Below are positions 11,201 through 18,522 of a stretch of 64,000 nt of DNA, piece after piece (the stretch's first letter is position 1; the number at the start of each line of letters is the position of its first letter). The notes below the pieces were generated by a model that did not search any database, was not told where the DNA came from, and worked only from the letters and a program-made list of their open reading frames with translations. This DNA is from CALDTK01 sp965215215. Lineage in GTDB: Bacteria; Bacteroidota; Bacteroidia; Chitinophagales; Saprospiraceae. A program made the position numbers and the translations under genes. The DNA is taken from NCBI GenBank assembly GCA_965215215.1, contig OZ244043.1, forward strand, positions 4,260,634-4,324,633, read 5' to 3'.

Positions 11201-14200
11201 CTCGGAATCCAAGCGGGCACCTTCGCGGCCCTCGTCTACCGCCTAGACACGGACGAAGACGCGACCAACGGCTATTTGCGGGAGGGCTCGAACACCGCGT
11301 TCGACCTCCCCGATTCACCACCCGGTCAGCCCACGCTCGCCGGCGAAACCCTCTACGTCTACGCCTACGCCGGCCCCCTCGCGGCCAACGGTCAAATTGA
11401 TTCAACCAGCAGCTGTGCGGCGCAAACCAACCGCCTCCCCGTCGTCTGGAGTGAGAGCGTCCAGGGTACTCCACGGCCGCCCGTGTGCAGCCCCGACGCG
11501 CTCACCTACACCGTTACCGTCGACCTCGTCCCGACGACCGGCACGGTAACCGTACTGCGGGGCGCCGGAACCGTAGATCCAGACCCCGTTGCGCCCACAT
11601 TTACCTCCGATCCCATACCTAGCAGCGTAGTGGCGGACGTCGACCTCGGTATCGACCCCACTTGCGAGCCCACTACCTTCTCGTTCAGCAACACCTGCAC
11701 CCCCCGCCCCCCCGGCTGCACCACCGATGCCGGTCGGCTAACCGCTTCCGCGATCGACCTGTGCAGTAGCGCCGATCTCCCTACGTTGATCACGAGGACC
11801 CCGTCGGCTCCTGCCCCGGGGAATGCACTCGTGTACGTGCTGGACGACGACGGCGACCCCACCAACGGCTCGGTCGACGTGGCTGACGACCTCAATTTCT
11901 CCGTCGCGCCTCCCGGCGTCGCACTCTTCGTTTACGCCGTCGACGGCCCCGCGGCGGCGACCGGCGCGGGCGTAGACTTCGCCGACCCCTGCACCGACGT
12001 ATCCAACGCGATTCCCGTTCGGTTCGCCGCGGAGCTTCGGGTGACCCAAGTCGCGGACTGCGACGCCGCAACGGGGACCTTCACCTCCACCTTCACGCTC
12101 ACCGGCGGGATCCCACCGTACGAAGTCGACGTGCAGGGAGTACCCACACCCATCGCAGGCAACTCCTACACTACCGAAACGCTGCTGCTCACCGACGCCC
12201 CGCGGTTTACGTTCACGGACGCCCTCGACGATTGCGGTTCGCAGATCGCCACCGCCGACGGTACGAGCTGCAACGTCGCCTGCGGATCTTACCCCGGGAG
12301 CTTCGCCACCCAGCGGGTGGGGCTTTGCTTTCCCTACCGGTCCGACCTTAGTTTCCAAAACGATTTCAAGCGGAAACCCGGCGACGGACAAACCTTCGTC
12401 GTCTACAGCGACCAGCAGCTGACCACCGAACTGGCCCGGACCACCGAGCTGCCCATTCCCTTCGGCGACTTCGCCGCCCAGGGGCAGACCGTCTACGTCG
12501 TCTCCGCGGTCGGCACGCTGACGGGCGGGGCGGTCGACCTGAGCTGCGCCCAGAGCAGCAATACCGTTGCCGTCGTGCTCGACGCGACCGCCGAGGAGAA
12601 TCGCTCGTTCGACGTGTGTCCCGGCGAGAGCTACACCTTCCGCGACATCACCCTCGACGGCCAAACCCCGACCGCGCAATTTACCGCCCCCGGCGTTTCG
12701 GGCAACTGCGATACCACCTTCTACCTATCGCTCAACGTGGGCAGCACGATCGAGGCCGACTACGCCGACGTGGTCTGCGGCAGCGATCCCGTCGTGATCG
12801 CCGGCGAAACCTTTACCCCGGCCCGGCCTACCGGCGTAGTCACCGTACCGAGCACGACCGGGTCGTGCGATACGGCCCTCACCGTTAACCTGACCTTCGC
12901 GCCGCTGGCCCGCAGGCTCGTCGAGGCGAGTATCTGCAGCGGCGATACCTTCTCGATCGCCGGCGAGGACTTTTACCTCGGGAAGCAGGCCGGCGAAGTG
13001 GCGGTGCCGAACGGAACGGTTTGCGACAGCATCCTGACCGTACGGCTCGACGTGGCCGAGCCCCCCGTCGTCTCCATCGGGGGCCCGGCCTCCAGCTGCA
13101 CCGAGGACAGCGTGCAGCTCACGATCAACGTAGCGGGGGGCCGCGCCGTGCGCGCGGATCAGGTCGTCAACGGTAACCCCGCGGGGGCCATCGACCTGGC
13201 GGCCGGCACCAACGTCGTTACGGTTGCGATCACCGACGACTTCACCTACCGACTCCAACAAATCACCGCCGAGCAGGGCGCCTGCCCCTTCACCGCGGAG
13301 CCCTCGGTGAGCTACCAGCTCCGCCGCTCTCAGGTCACCGCCGAAATTGCGGCTCCCCCCGGTCGGAGCCTCGAGGTGTGCGGGGACACCCCCCTCGAAA
13401 GTTTGGCGGCGCGCCCCCGAGGCGGCACCGGCCCCTTCGCCTACCGCTGGAACAACGGCGAAACGTCCGCCACCATCTTCGACGTCGAGACCGGTGCGTA
13501 CACCGTCGAAATCACCGACGCGGTCGGCTGCTCGGATACCGCACGCGTCGAGCTAGCGGTCGGCGATACGCTCGGTTACGACCTCGACATACAGCGCCCG
13601 GACTGCCCCGGTGAAGCCGGCAACGCGCTACTCACGTTCTCGCGGGTGGCTCCGGTCGGACTCACGTACAGCTTCGACGGCGGCGGTTCGGCTCCGGTCG
13701 AGGACGCGCTTCTCGAGTTCGGGGGTCTTGCCCCCGGCAACTACCTACTCCAGCTGTCCGAGCCGGGGGGCTGCGTGCAGGGCATCGGCGTCAATATTCC
13801 CGAAGCCGACCTCAGGCCCGACCTCATTCCCTCCGACAGTCTCACGATCGCCCTAGGCGACGTACAGGATATCGTCCTGAACCTCGGCGGCGTCATCCCC
13901 GACAGCATCGTGTGGTCTCCGGAGGTCACGCTCGCCGATCCGGTGTCCCCCGGCAGCGTACGGCTCGCCCCCGTCGGTGACCAAGCGTACCGGGTCCGGG
14001 TCGTAACCGCGGACGGCTGCGTCTTCGGAGACGAGGTTTACGTGAGCGTACTGCCCGTAGCCGAAATCCTCGTGCCGAACGTTTTCAGTCCGAACGGCGA
14101 CGGTAACAACGACTTCCTGCGGCCCATCGGCGGTCCGGCCGTCGAGCGGATCGAGAGCTTCGAAGCTTACGACCGTTGGGGCAACCTCCTGTTCCGCCAG

Positions 14201-14353
14201 GTCAGCTTCGACCCCGCCGACGCGTCCGTCGCCTGGGACGGTACCTACCGCGGCAAACCGGTGGATAACGGCGTCTACCTCGTCCAGGTCGAGGCCACCT
14301 TCAAAGACGGCATCCGCCGCATCTTCAACCAAGACGTTACGCTGTTGCGCTAA
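5231..14353 (+). CDS. Giant secreted adhesin-like protein with type B T9SS sorting domain (gliding motility-associated C-terminal domain)
   Basis: A 3040-residue exported protein. The signal peptide ends near GLGAQ. The body is a long chain of beta-rich, Cys-containing modules. One region (about 9.9-11.9 kb) holds four related modules, each with a variant of VYRLDDNQD. Another (about 12.6-13.1 kb) holds three modules of the C-x-G-[DE]...CD[ST] type also found in the 20476 gene. The C-terminus (VPNVFSPNGDGNNDFLRP ... WDGTYRGKPVDNGVYL) is the gliding motility-associated/CHU_C type that directs T9SS export and cell-surface attachment. Codon and base use change sharply between about 7.3 and 8.6 kb, where the DNA is much AT-richer. 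Adhesion, gliding or matrix formation are all possible; ligand unknown. Confidence 0.85.
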   Translation: MLNLYTTLLRRIAFGLCWVVLGVSGLGAQVDCSAFTSELPTITDAKASYCEGDLIDLEASFPNLSSVDELKSIVWYEGYTADFDASKGAELSRQTFGPAVGPCDLPPSVIGAIVEPCPVGGNAADERNEAILLWSGSGFAAADLGVEVEGDFVTPNGAAANIGSLGSCKLLPSPTVEPVGDCVTMGGPTTVIEKDAVVVVFTSSLADAAYDFTALCSDGVPVYVFQSSCDRLVNDEYVQSAFSKSTVANGLTRPTEVVFGCPDIDPQVFQYGGHTAKLTNRAAWVIRGAFILRDCDQLPPSDIIAGPAVVASTSYTTTGAPCAVDGSVYIKTLVEPRFEGCEAQASSALEIPVSCPTAELFYVDLNVSPPVPAGEVIDLTFNSFNFVGLPKITYSIDGELQDPINGVSQNFFIPAGPFAAGTEPVIALESVTSLTEACEFTLLEPQTLKVQGACTTPAFANTNRTRCNDPVNGIDLNGLFPTALPTDGEWLDGTQPIPDGVYLGGVTTGRTLTYSPGPTGCFTPASLDLTVEEPKNPDIAGGLAALDPLCKNPRTNGVTYASLNTQNLQGTWDVAGVSKIPASSLTDLPIGGPYQVRFTTAAIDGGCPAESDAVAVSIVPNDTAVLLADRSFTGGVPIDLDQLIDPGFTGTGAWSGQGVAGAELTIPAGATGAYVATFRADGNCGGDSRAVFLLSSPLAEIDLGTKEICPGIAVVSLADYEPVAEAGGTWLDASGTPLTSVLVNDQLPTGLRTYTYTKPGLINSYKLTLDFIEKKNIPVVDFIQCLTPGQNLNDVLGPNAPIGTWALDNLTPQNGIVVFDQYTKRGESVFVRYNADDPSQCYSERQFTPFAFELNTHKPPTYVEDPNGDTYTATIDLTLPNGSSSLVASEGDLTATTLTVTGLEFDETDTVSIYDQASTCVPQLDIELNYVKSQLPPCNLALSPTVTQPYILCFGGPPFELSDLLTDPTTPGQWIDTDPVTGPYNDFLEAIGTANPSFRNPNPTYIYNLRFTPDPDFCTGDPIEVQVQVLDPELAIPEIDISECQGAADLQLGPYLGALPAGGTWEGERISQTGEFDMPTPFAEAEKSYSIDYLTEDATCRLATFNITVQRSALQFPGAAASIDLCLDDPPFQLSTYDKFIPQGSTGSFSIDNVPVVGTIDPQAFGVGVFDLVFSSSLSCIENVPPITLTISPGGATLNYPPQPICADADPLPLTSFELPGAGGGVWSLNGTPIQTLDPAQYPPGSTPIVFDYSLASGPCGPSTGTLSVTIEASPTLSFVADPVCAFGGPVDLAQILQPAGVSGTWSGSPALNGDQFDPTGLAGPQQLTFTPDASTGCFAEASYSFTLNVVEELQASVTIGECDLAAQTYSASVSISGGAGTYTIDGNPYTSGQVQLTDLPIGSGPTQLVVADAEACTPDVNLPLTPPPCDPGCNLPDPGQFSLPTATLCDPFLVLAADFLSQPPADPNVALVYVAYSDATLSNEVARSNTLPLDLSAFQNSTVYVAALIGTLTPTGELDADCVKLGAPFELNVVADCDQPDPTCATPVDAGTLSLPAASPDGSICGNGVGPTLPLAGTDPAGRVVYRLDDNQDQADGFIAERPNTNFPSTFPDGTEAVIGQPYFVYAAAGAADPNGGPGLDPTDPCIGTSNTVTIQWRPPIVATVTESLCDDAGNFVATIALAGGQPPYTYSGPPGVFDPTDPSVFTNGSLPINASGYTYAFVDANNCATSADVTIGTACDDPTTDPPPPTPSCTVAVPGDFPAEATTLQIVCDGDLTPDLNPSGSDPSTYDQLVYRLDDNQDPTDGFLQEDSDTRFDPAIAFANGTVPFGTTLYIYGYAGDLLPNERIDSTSSCAVRTNTIPVTWLEPVTGQAEAGVCNADLSTYTVTINLDPTTDPIQIVQGSGTLSPDRATFTSDPIPAGTIASVSLAVDPRCPTEFTLNTTCEADNPPPPPPPPSCTAAVVGSFPASATEPQTLCADESTSDVQLLGIQAGTFAALVYRLDTDEDATNGYLREGSNTAFDLPDSPPGQPTLAGETLYVYAYAGPLAANGQIDSTSSCAAQTNRLPVVWSESVQGTPRPPVCSPDALTYTVTVDLVPTTGTVTVLRGAGTVDPDPVAPTFTSDPIPSSVVADVDLGIDPTCEPTTFSFSNTCTPRPPGCTTDAGRLTASAIDLCSSADLPTLITRTPSAPAPGNALVYVLDDDGDPTNGSVDVADDLNFSVAPPGVALFVYAVDGPAAATGAGVDFADPCTDVSNAIPVRFAAELRVTQVADCDAATGTFTSTFTLTGGIPPYEVDVQGVPTPIAGNSYTTETLLLTDAPRFTFTDALDDCGSQIATADGTSCNVACGSYPGSFATQRVGLCFPYRSDLSFQNDFKRKPGDGQTFVVYSDQQLTTELARTTELPIPFGDFAAQGQTVYVVSAVGTLTGGAVDLSCAQSSNTVAVVLDATAEENRSFDVCPGESYTFRDITLDGQTPTAQFTAPGVSGNCDTTFYLSLNVGSTIEADYADVVCGSDPVVIAGETFTPARPTGVVTVPSTTGSCDTALTVNLTFAPLARRLVEASICSGDTFSIAGEDFYLGKQAGEVAVPNGTVCDSILTVRLDVAEPPVVSIGGPASSCTEDSVQLTINVAGGRAVRADQVVNGNPAGAIDLAAGTNVVTVAITDDFTYRLQQITAEQGACPFTAEPSVSYQLRRSQVTAEIAAPPGRSLEVCGDTPLESLAARPRGGTGPFAYRWNNGETSATIFDVETGAYTVEITDAVGCSDTARVELAVGDTLGYDLDIQRPDCPGEAGNALLTFSRVAPVGLTYSFDGGGSAPVEDALLEFGGLAPGNYLLQLSEPGGCVQGIGVNIPEADLRPDLIPSDSLTIALGDVQDIVLNLGGVIPDSIVWSPEVTLADPVSPGSVRLAPVGDQAYRVRVVTADGCVFGDEVYVSVLPVAEILVPNVFSPNGDGNNDFLRPIGGPAVERIESFEAYDRWGNLLFRQVSFDPADASVAWDGTYRGKPVDNGVYLVQVEATFKDGIRRIFNQDVTLLR

Positions 14354-15253
14354 GTGCGAGTCGCCTTCTCCCCGGTTTACCACTACCCGCTCCCGCCGCG
14401 CCACCGCTTCCCGATGGCCAAGTACGACTTGCTCCCCGAGCAGCTCCTCTACGAAGGCACGCTGACCCCCGCCAGCTTTTTCGAACCCGACCGCCTCAGC
14501 CACGGCGACCTCCTGCTCACGCACGCCGGGTCGTACGTCGAGCGCCTGCACGACCTCACCCTTACCCCCAAAGAGATCCGCGCCATCGGCTTCCCGCTTT
14601 CGCTAAAACTCGTCGAGCGCGGCCGGCACATCGCCCAGGGCACCCTCGATTCTGCGCGGTTTTCGCGGAAGCAGGGCGTAGCCCTCAACATCGCCGGCGG
14701 AACCCACCACAGTTTCGCCGACCGCGGGGAAGGCTTTTGCATCTTCAACGACATCGCCATCGCGGCCAACGTGCTACTTGCGGCGGGCGAGATCGAACGG
14801 GCGCTCGTCGTGGATCTCGACGTACACCAGGGCAACGGCACCGCCAAGCTCTTCGAGGCCGATCCGCGCGTGTTCACCCTCTCCTTCCACGGCGAGCGCA
14901 ACTACCCCCTCCGCAAGGAGACCAGCGACCTCGACGTCGGCCTCCCCGACCGCACCGGCGACGGAGTGTACCTCACGCGCTTACGCAAAACACTACCCGC
15001 CATCCTCGACGAGCACCGCCCGGACCAGGTCTTTTACCTTGCCGGCGTCGACGTACTCGCCGAGGACAAACTCGGTCGACTCGCCATGAGTCTGCAGGGC
15101 TGCCGCGAGCGCGATCGGTTCGTGTTCGAGGAGTGCGCTCGCCGGGGCTTACCGGTGGCCGTGAGCATGGGTGGGGGCTACGCCGAGCGGCTCGCCACCG
15201 TCGTAGACGCCCACGCCAATACCTTTCGCGAAGCCGCCCGCGCCTTCGGTTAA
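14354..15253 (+). CDS. Histone deacetylase-like (class II arginase-fold) amidohydrolase
   Basis: A 299-residue cytoplasmic zinc hydrolase of the acetoin utilisation/HDAC superfamily, which removes acetyl or acyl groups from amines. Active-site features are present: GGTHHSF (His118-His119), zinc ligands Asp156 and His158 in DLDVHQGNGTA, and Asp233 in AGVDVLAEDKLG, with MGGGY near the end. The start is GTG at 14354, immediately after the TAA of the adhesin gene, so the two are probably cotranscribed and the HDAC translated by reinitiation. The natural substrate is unknown; polyamine or protein deacetylation are candidates. The motif GTTTTNGCGNAAGC occurs twice in it as a divergent pair. Confidence 0.88.
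   Translation: MRVAFSPVYHYPLPPRHRFPMAKYDLLPEQLLYEGTLTPASFFEPDRLSHGDLLLTHAGSYVERLHDLTLTPKEIRAIGFPLSLKLVERGRHIAQGTLDSARFSRKQGVALNIAGGTHHSFADRGEGFCIFNDIAIAANVLLAAGEIERALVVDLDVHQGNGTAKLFEADPRVFTLSFHGERNYPLRKETSDLDVGLPDRTGDGVYLTRLRKTLPAILDEHRPDQVFYLAGVDVLAEDKLGRLAMSLQGCRERDRFVFEECARRGLPVAVSMGGGYAERLATVVDAHANTFREAARAFG
14596..14672. repeat. Divergent pair of the GTTTTNGCGNAAGC motif
   Basis: Reverse copy 14596-14609 (GCTTTCGCTAAAAC) and forward copy 14659-14672 (GTTTTCGCGGAAGC), 49 bp apart, both in the HDAC-like gene. A 13-bp form lies nearby at 14979-14991 (GCTTACGCAAAAC). Confidence 0.75.
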
Positions 15254-15302
15254 TTATAAACAAAAAGTTTTATCTTGTGCGGAAACCAGTCCTGCCACCC
15301 GC

Positions 15303-17804
15303 ATGCCAACCGCGCTCCTCGAAGTCATGCAGCCCGATCTCCACTTCGTAGCCACGACCGGCGTGTTCGTCGACGTCATCCTCCCCATCGCCATCCCGCG
15401 GGCGTACACTTACTACGTGCCCGAGGGCCTCGTAGAAACGGCGCGGTTCGGGGTACGCGTGGAGGTCAATTTCGGTAAGAACAAGCTCTACAGCGGCATC
15501 GTCGCCGGGGTGCACGCCGCGCACCCGACCGACCACAAGCCGAAGGCCATCCTGAACGTCCTCGACGAGGAGCCCATCATCGACGAGCGCCAGTTGCGGC
15601 TCTGGACGTGGATGGCCGATTACTACACGTGCACCATCGGGGAGGTGATGAACGCGGCCTTACCGGCAAATCTGAAGTTGAGCAGCGAGACGCGCGTGCT
15701 CGTAGCGCCCGATTTCGACGAGGATTACTCCGAGCTCGACGACCAGGAGTTCATGGTCATGGAGGCGCTCGCCCTCCAGAAGGAGCTCGCCATCGACGAC
15801 GTCCGCAAGATCCTCGGGCAGTACACCGTGTACCCCGTTATCGATCGACTACTCAAACGTAATCTCCTTTACCTCAAGGAGGAGATGCTGGAGAAGTACA
15901 AGCCGCGCATCGAGAAGTACGTACGCCTGGCACTCCCTTACCGTACCCAGCCGGAGTCCCTCTCGGAGGCCTTCGGGCTGTTGAGCCGGAGCAACAAGCA
16001 GGTCGAGGCCCTGATGGCCTTCGTGCAGGAATCCCGCAAGGGGGGGGAGATCACGCGCAAACGCGTCCAAGATGCTAGCGGCTCCGACTCCACGGTCATG
16101 CGGGCGATCGAGCGGAAGGGCGTCTTCGAGCTCTACGAGCGGGAGGTCAGTCGCATCGACAGTTACGGCACCGAGCTCGACGTGATCAAGCCGCTCTCCG
16201 AACAGCAGACCGACGCCCTCGCCGAACTGCGCACCGCCTTCGAGGAGAAGGACGTAGCCCTGCTCCACGGCGTGACCGGTTCCGGCAAGACCCGTGTCTA
16301 CGTGGAGGTCATTCAGGCCGCCCTCGCCCGCGGCGAGCAGGTCCTATACCTCCTGCCCGAGATCGCGCTCACGACGCAGATCATCCGACGCCTACAGCGG
16401 GTTTTCGGGGATAAGATCGCGGTCTACCACTCGAAGCTCAACAACCAGGAACGCGTCGAAGTCTACCGGTCGGCGGCTACCGGTACGCCCGTACTCCTCG
16501 GCGCCCGCTCGACGATTTTCCTGCCCTACCGTAACCTGAAGTGGATCATCGTCGACGAAGAGCACGACGGCAGCTACAAGCAGCACGACCCCAATCCGCG
16601 CTACAACGGTCGCGACATGGCCGTGTACCTCGCCCACCTGCACGGCGCCAAGGTGCTACTCGGCACCGCGACCCCGTCGGTAGAATCCTACCACCACACC
16701 ACCACCGGCAAGTACGCCCTGGTGGAGATGACGGAGCGCTACGGCGACGCTACCCTGCCCGAGCTCACGGTCGTCGACCTCAAGGATCAATCGCGCAAGC
16801 AACAGATGCAGTCGAACTTCTCGCTGCCGCTCATCGAGCGGATCAAGGCCACCGTGGCCTCCGGGCGGCAGGTAATCCTCTTCCAGAACCGCCGCGGTTA
16901 CTCCCCTACCGTACGCTGCGGCTCCTGCGGCTGGGCGAGTGAGTGCGTGCACTGCGACGTAACGCTGACCTACCACAAGTTTCGGCACAACCTCCAGTGC
17001 CACTACTGCGGCTACCAGAAAGACATCCCCAGGGAGTGCCCCGCCTGCCGCAGCCCGAAGCTCGAGATGCAGGGTTTTGGTACCGAGAAAATAGAGGACG
17101 ATTTGGCCGTGTACCTCCCCGATCTACGCATCAGTCGACTCGATCTCGACACGGTCCGCGGCAAGAACGCACTGGTCCGCATCATCGAAGACTTCGAGGA
17201 GCGCAAGGTCGACGTGATGATCGGTACCCAGATGGTGACCAAGGGGCTCGACTTCGAAAACGTGGGTTTGGTCGGCGTGCTCAACGCGGATCAGATCCTC
17301 TCCTACCCCGATTTCAGGGCCACGGAACGCGGTTTCCAGCTGCTCACCCAGGTGAGCGGACGCAGCGGCCGCGGCGAGCGGAAGGGCGAGGTGATGGTGC
17401 AGGCCTTCGACACCAACCACCCGGTGCTCGGCGAGATCGCCACGGCCAACTACGCCTCGTTTTTCGAGCGCGAGATCCAGGAGCGGCAGGCCTTCAAGTA
17501 CCCACCGTTTTACCGCCTGATCCGAATCACGCTCAAGCACAAGAAACCGGCTGTACTCAACGACGGCGCGCGCATTTACGCGGAGTTTTTGCGCAAGCGG
17601 CTCGGCGACCGGGTGGTCGGGCCGGCGATCCCGCACGTGAGTCGTATCCGTAATTACTACCTGCTCGACGTAATGGTCAAGCTCGAGCGCGACGCCAAAC
17701 TGATCAAGTACGCCAAGCAGTCCTTACACGAGGCGGCCGCGGAGGTCCACCGGGCCAAGGGCTTCTCAACCGTTCGGATCAACGTGGACGTCGATCCGAA
17801 TTGA
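15303..17804 (+). CDS. priA: Primosomal protein N' (replication restart helicase PriA)
   Basis: An 833-residue superfamily 2 DNA helicase that reloads the replisome at stalled forks. An N-terminal DNA-binding region precedes the helicase core, with Walker A GVTGSGKT at 323-330 and DEEH at 418-421. Eight zinc-binding cysteines lie at 539, 542, 548, 551, 566, 569, 579 and 582, followed by GFGTEKIEDDL. The ATG at 15303 is used; ATG 15327 (MQPDLHF) is an alternative. It is preceded by an AT-rich spacer and followed by tRNA-Ala. One GTTTTNGCGNAAGC copy lies near its 3' end. Confidence 0.96.
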   Translation: MPTALLEVMQPDLHFVATTGVFVDVILPIAIPRAYTYYVPEGLVETARFGVRVEVNFGKNKLYSGIVAGVHAAHPTDHKPKAILNVLDEEPIIDERQLRLWTWMADYYTCTIGEVMNAALPANLKLSSETRVLVAPDFDEDYSELDDQEFMVMEALALQKELAIDDVRKILGQYTVYPVIDRLLKRNLLYLKEEMLEKYKPRIEKYVRLALPYRTQPESLSEAFGLLSRSNKQVEALMAFVQESRKGGEITRKRVQDASGSDSTVMRAIERKGVFELYEREVSRIDSYGTELDVIKPLSEQQTDALAELRTAFEEKDVALLHGVTGSGKTRVYVEVIQAALARGEQVLYLLPEIALTTQIIRRLQRVFGDKIAVYHSKLNNQERVEVYRSAATGTPVLLGARSTIFLPYRNLKWIIVDEEHDGSYKQHDPNPRYNGRDMAVYLAHLHGAKVLLGTATPSVESYHHTTTGKYALVEMTERYGDATLPELTVVDLKDQSRKQQMQSNFSLPLIERIKATVASGRQVILFQNRRGYSPTVRCGSCGWASECVHCDVTLTYHKFRHNLQCHYCGYQKDIPRECPACRSPKLEMQGFGTEKIEDDLAVYLPDLRISRLDLDTVRGKNALVRIIEDFEERKVDVMIGTQMVTKGLDFENVGLVGVLNADQILSYPDFRATERGFQLLTQVSGRSGRGERKGEVMVQAFDTNHPVLGEIATANYASFFEREIQERQAFKYPPFYRLIRITLKHKKPAVLNDGARIYAEFLRKRLGDRVVGPAIPHVSRIRNYYLLDVMVKLERDAKLIKYAKQSLHEAAAEVHRAKGFSTVRINVDVDPN
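17585..17598 (+). repeat. GTTTTNGCGNAAGC motif copy
   Basis: Exact match GTTTTTGCGCAAGC inside the 3' part of priA. Confidence 0.7.
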
Positions 17805-17816
17805 TGTGCGGGGGGC

Positions 17817-17848
17817 TTGCTGGATTGCGCGTCGCCTCGCTACATTCG
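17817..17848 (+). promoter_or_regulatory. Predicted promoter of tRNA-Ala
   Basis: TTG (17817-17819), a 21-nt gap and TACATTCG (17841-17848) fit the Bacteroidota sigma pattern TTG-N17-23-TAnnTTTG with one mismatch. The tRNA begins 16 bp downstream. Confidence 0.5.
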
Positions 17849-17864
17849 CGGCTGCTTACAAGCC

Positions 17865-17938
<74 letters not shown>

Positions 17939-17950
17939 CTCAAGTATTGA

Positions 17951-17977
17951 AAGGCCTCAGCATACCGCTGGGGCCTT
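17951..17977 (+). terminator. Terminator-like hairpin after tRNA-Ala
   Basis: AAGGCCTCAGC and GCTGGGGCCTT form an 11-bp stem with one G-T pair around a short loop, 13 bp after the tRNA. The following T content is modest. Confidence 0.6.
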
Positions 17978-18135
17978 TGCGATTTAGGGAGGATCGGTAG
18001 CTCGATTCGCGACCGAATGGGGCGGTGGGGTAGATATCGGTGGGGCGGCGGGCCGTCCGAGGGGGCCGCGCCCGGTGGGCCGACGTTTGTTGGTTTGACG
18101 TTTCGATGGATTGAAACCCATGCTCAGCTACGCAC

Positions 18136-18183
18136 AGGACCTTCGGCCCTTACCGATCCGGATCGGTAAGGGCCGAAGGTCCT
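18136..18183. repeat. Perfect 48-bp palindrome
   Basis: Two 24-bp arms, starting AGGACCTTCGGCCCTTACC, are exact reverse complements with no loop (centre between 18159 and 18160). There is no T-tract after it, so a simple terminator is unlikely. Confidence 0.9.
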
Positions 18184-18228
18184 CTTACCGCGCACGTAAT
18201 AGGTCCTTTAAGGCCTACTACTAATACT

Positions 18229-18350
18229 ACTCACCGATACCAGGCGCCATTCATCCCCCACTCCCCGGGGAACGTGACGGTGTCCCCGGTCAGCATCCCG
18301 CCCGTACCGACGCTCACCGCCTTCGACCGACGTGTACAACCCCCGAAAAT
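18229..18350 (+). pseudogene. Orphan fragment of a HYR-type repeat gene
   Basis: About 120 bp resemble 20797-20917 inside the large adhesin gene, with many shared blocks such as CCGTACCGACGCT. Translated in frame 1 it reads VSIPPVPTLTAFDRR against DSIPPVPTLTAFDLC in the intact gene. It has no start, no sorting domain and no further homology on either side, so it is a relic, not a gene. Confidence 0.75.
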
Positions 18351-18522
18351 AAATATATATAAGGGTGGATGCAGCGAAGCTTCACTAGCGTGCATCTCGA
18401 CTAAGACCGAACGCCTTAGACCTAAGCATCCCCTTGGGGTCGAACCTACGACCGCAAGGAGAGGCCGGGATCTCAGACTTCAACCGGCTGATCTTCTTCC
18501 TTCGTTAAAACTCTACCCGAGC

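Larger units (their letters stand above)
17978..18522. other. Gene-poor decayed intergenic stretch
   Basis: No intact gene is seen between tRNA-Ala and the broken lipoprotein gene. The stretch holds the 48-bp palindrome, a second imperfect palindrome (about 18198-18224, around CCTTTAAGG), the HYR-domain fragment and an AT-rich patch (aaataaatatatata near 18345). The sequence TTCGTTAAAAC at 18501-18511, just before the lipoprotein ATG, also follows the predicted -7 box at 5204. Confidence 0.6.

Noticed and set aside
18420..18515. A tRNA-like stretch on the minus strand (CAGCCGGTTGAAG and GGTTCGACCCC)
   Set aside because: T and acceptor stems do not pair and no anticodon arm can be drawn; at best a very old relic.
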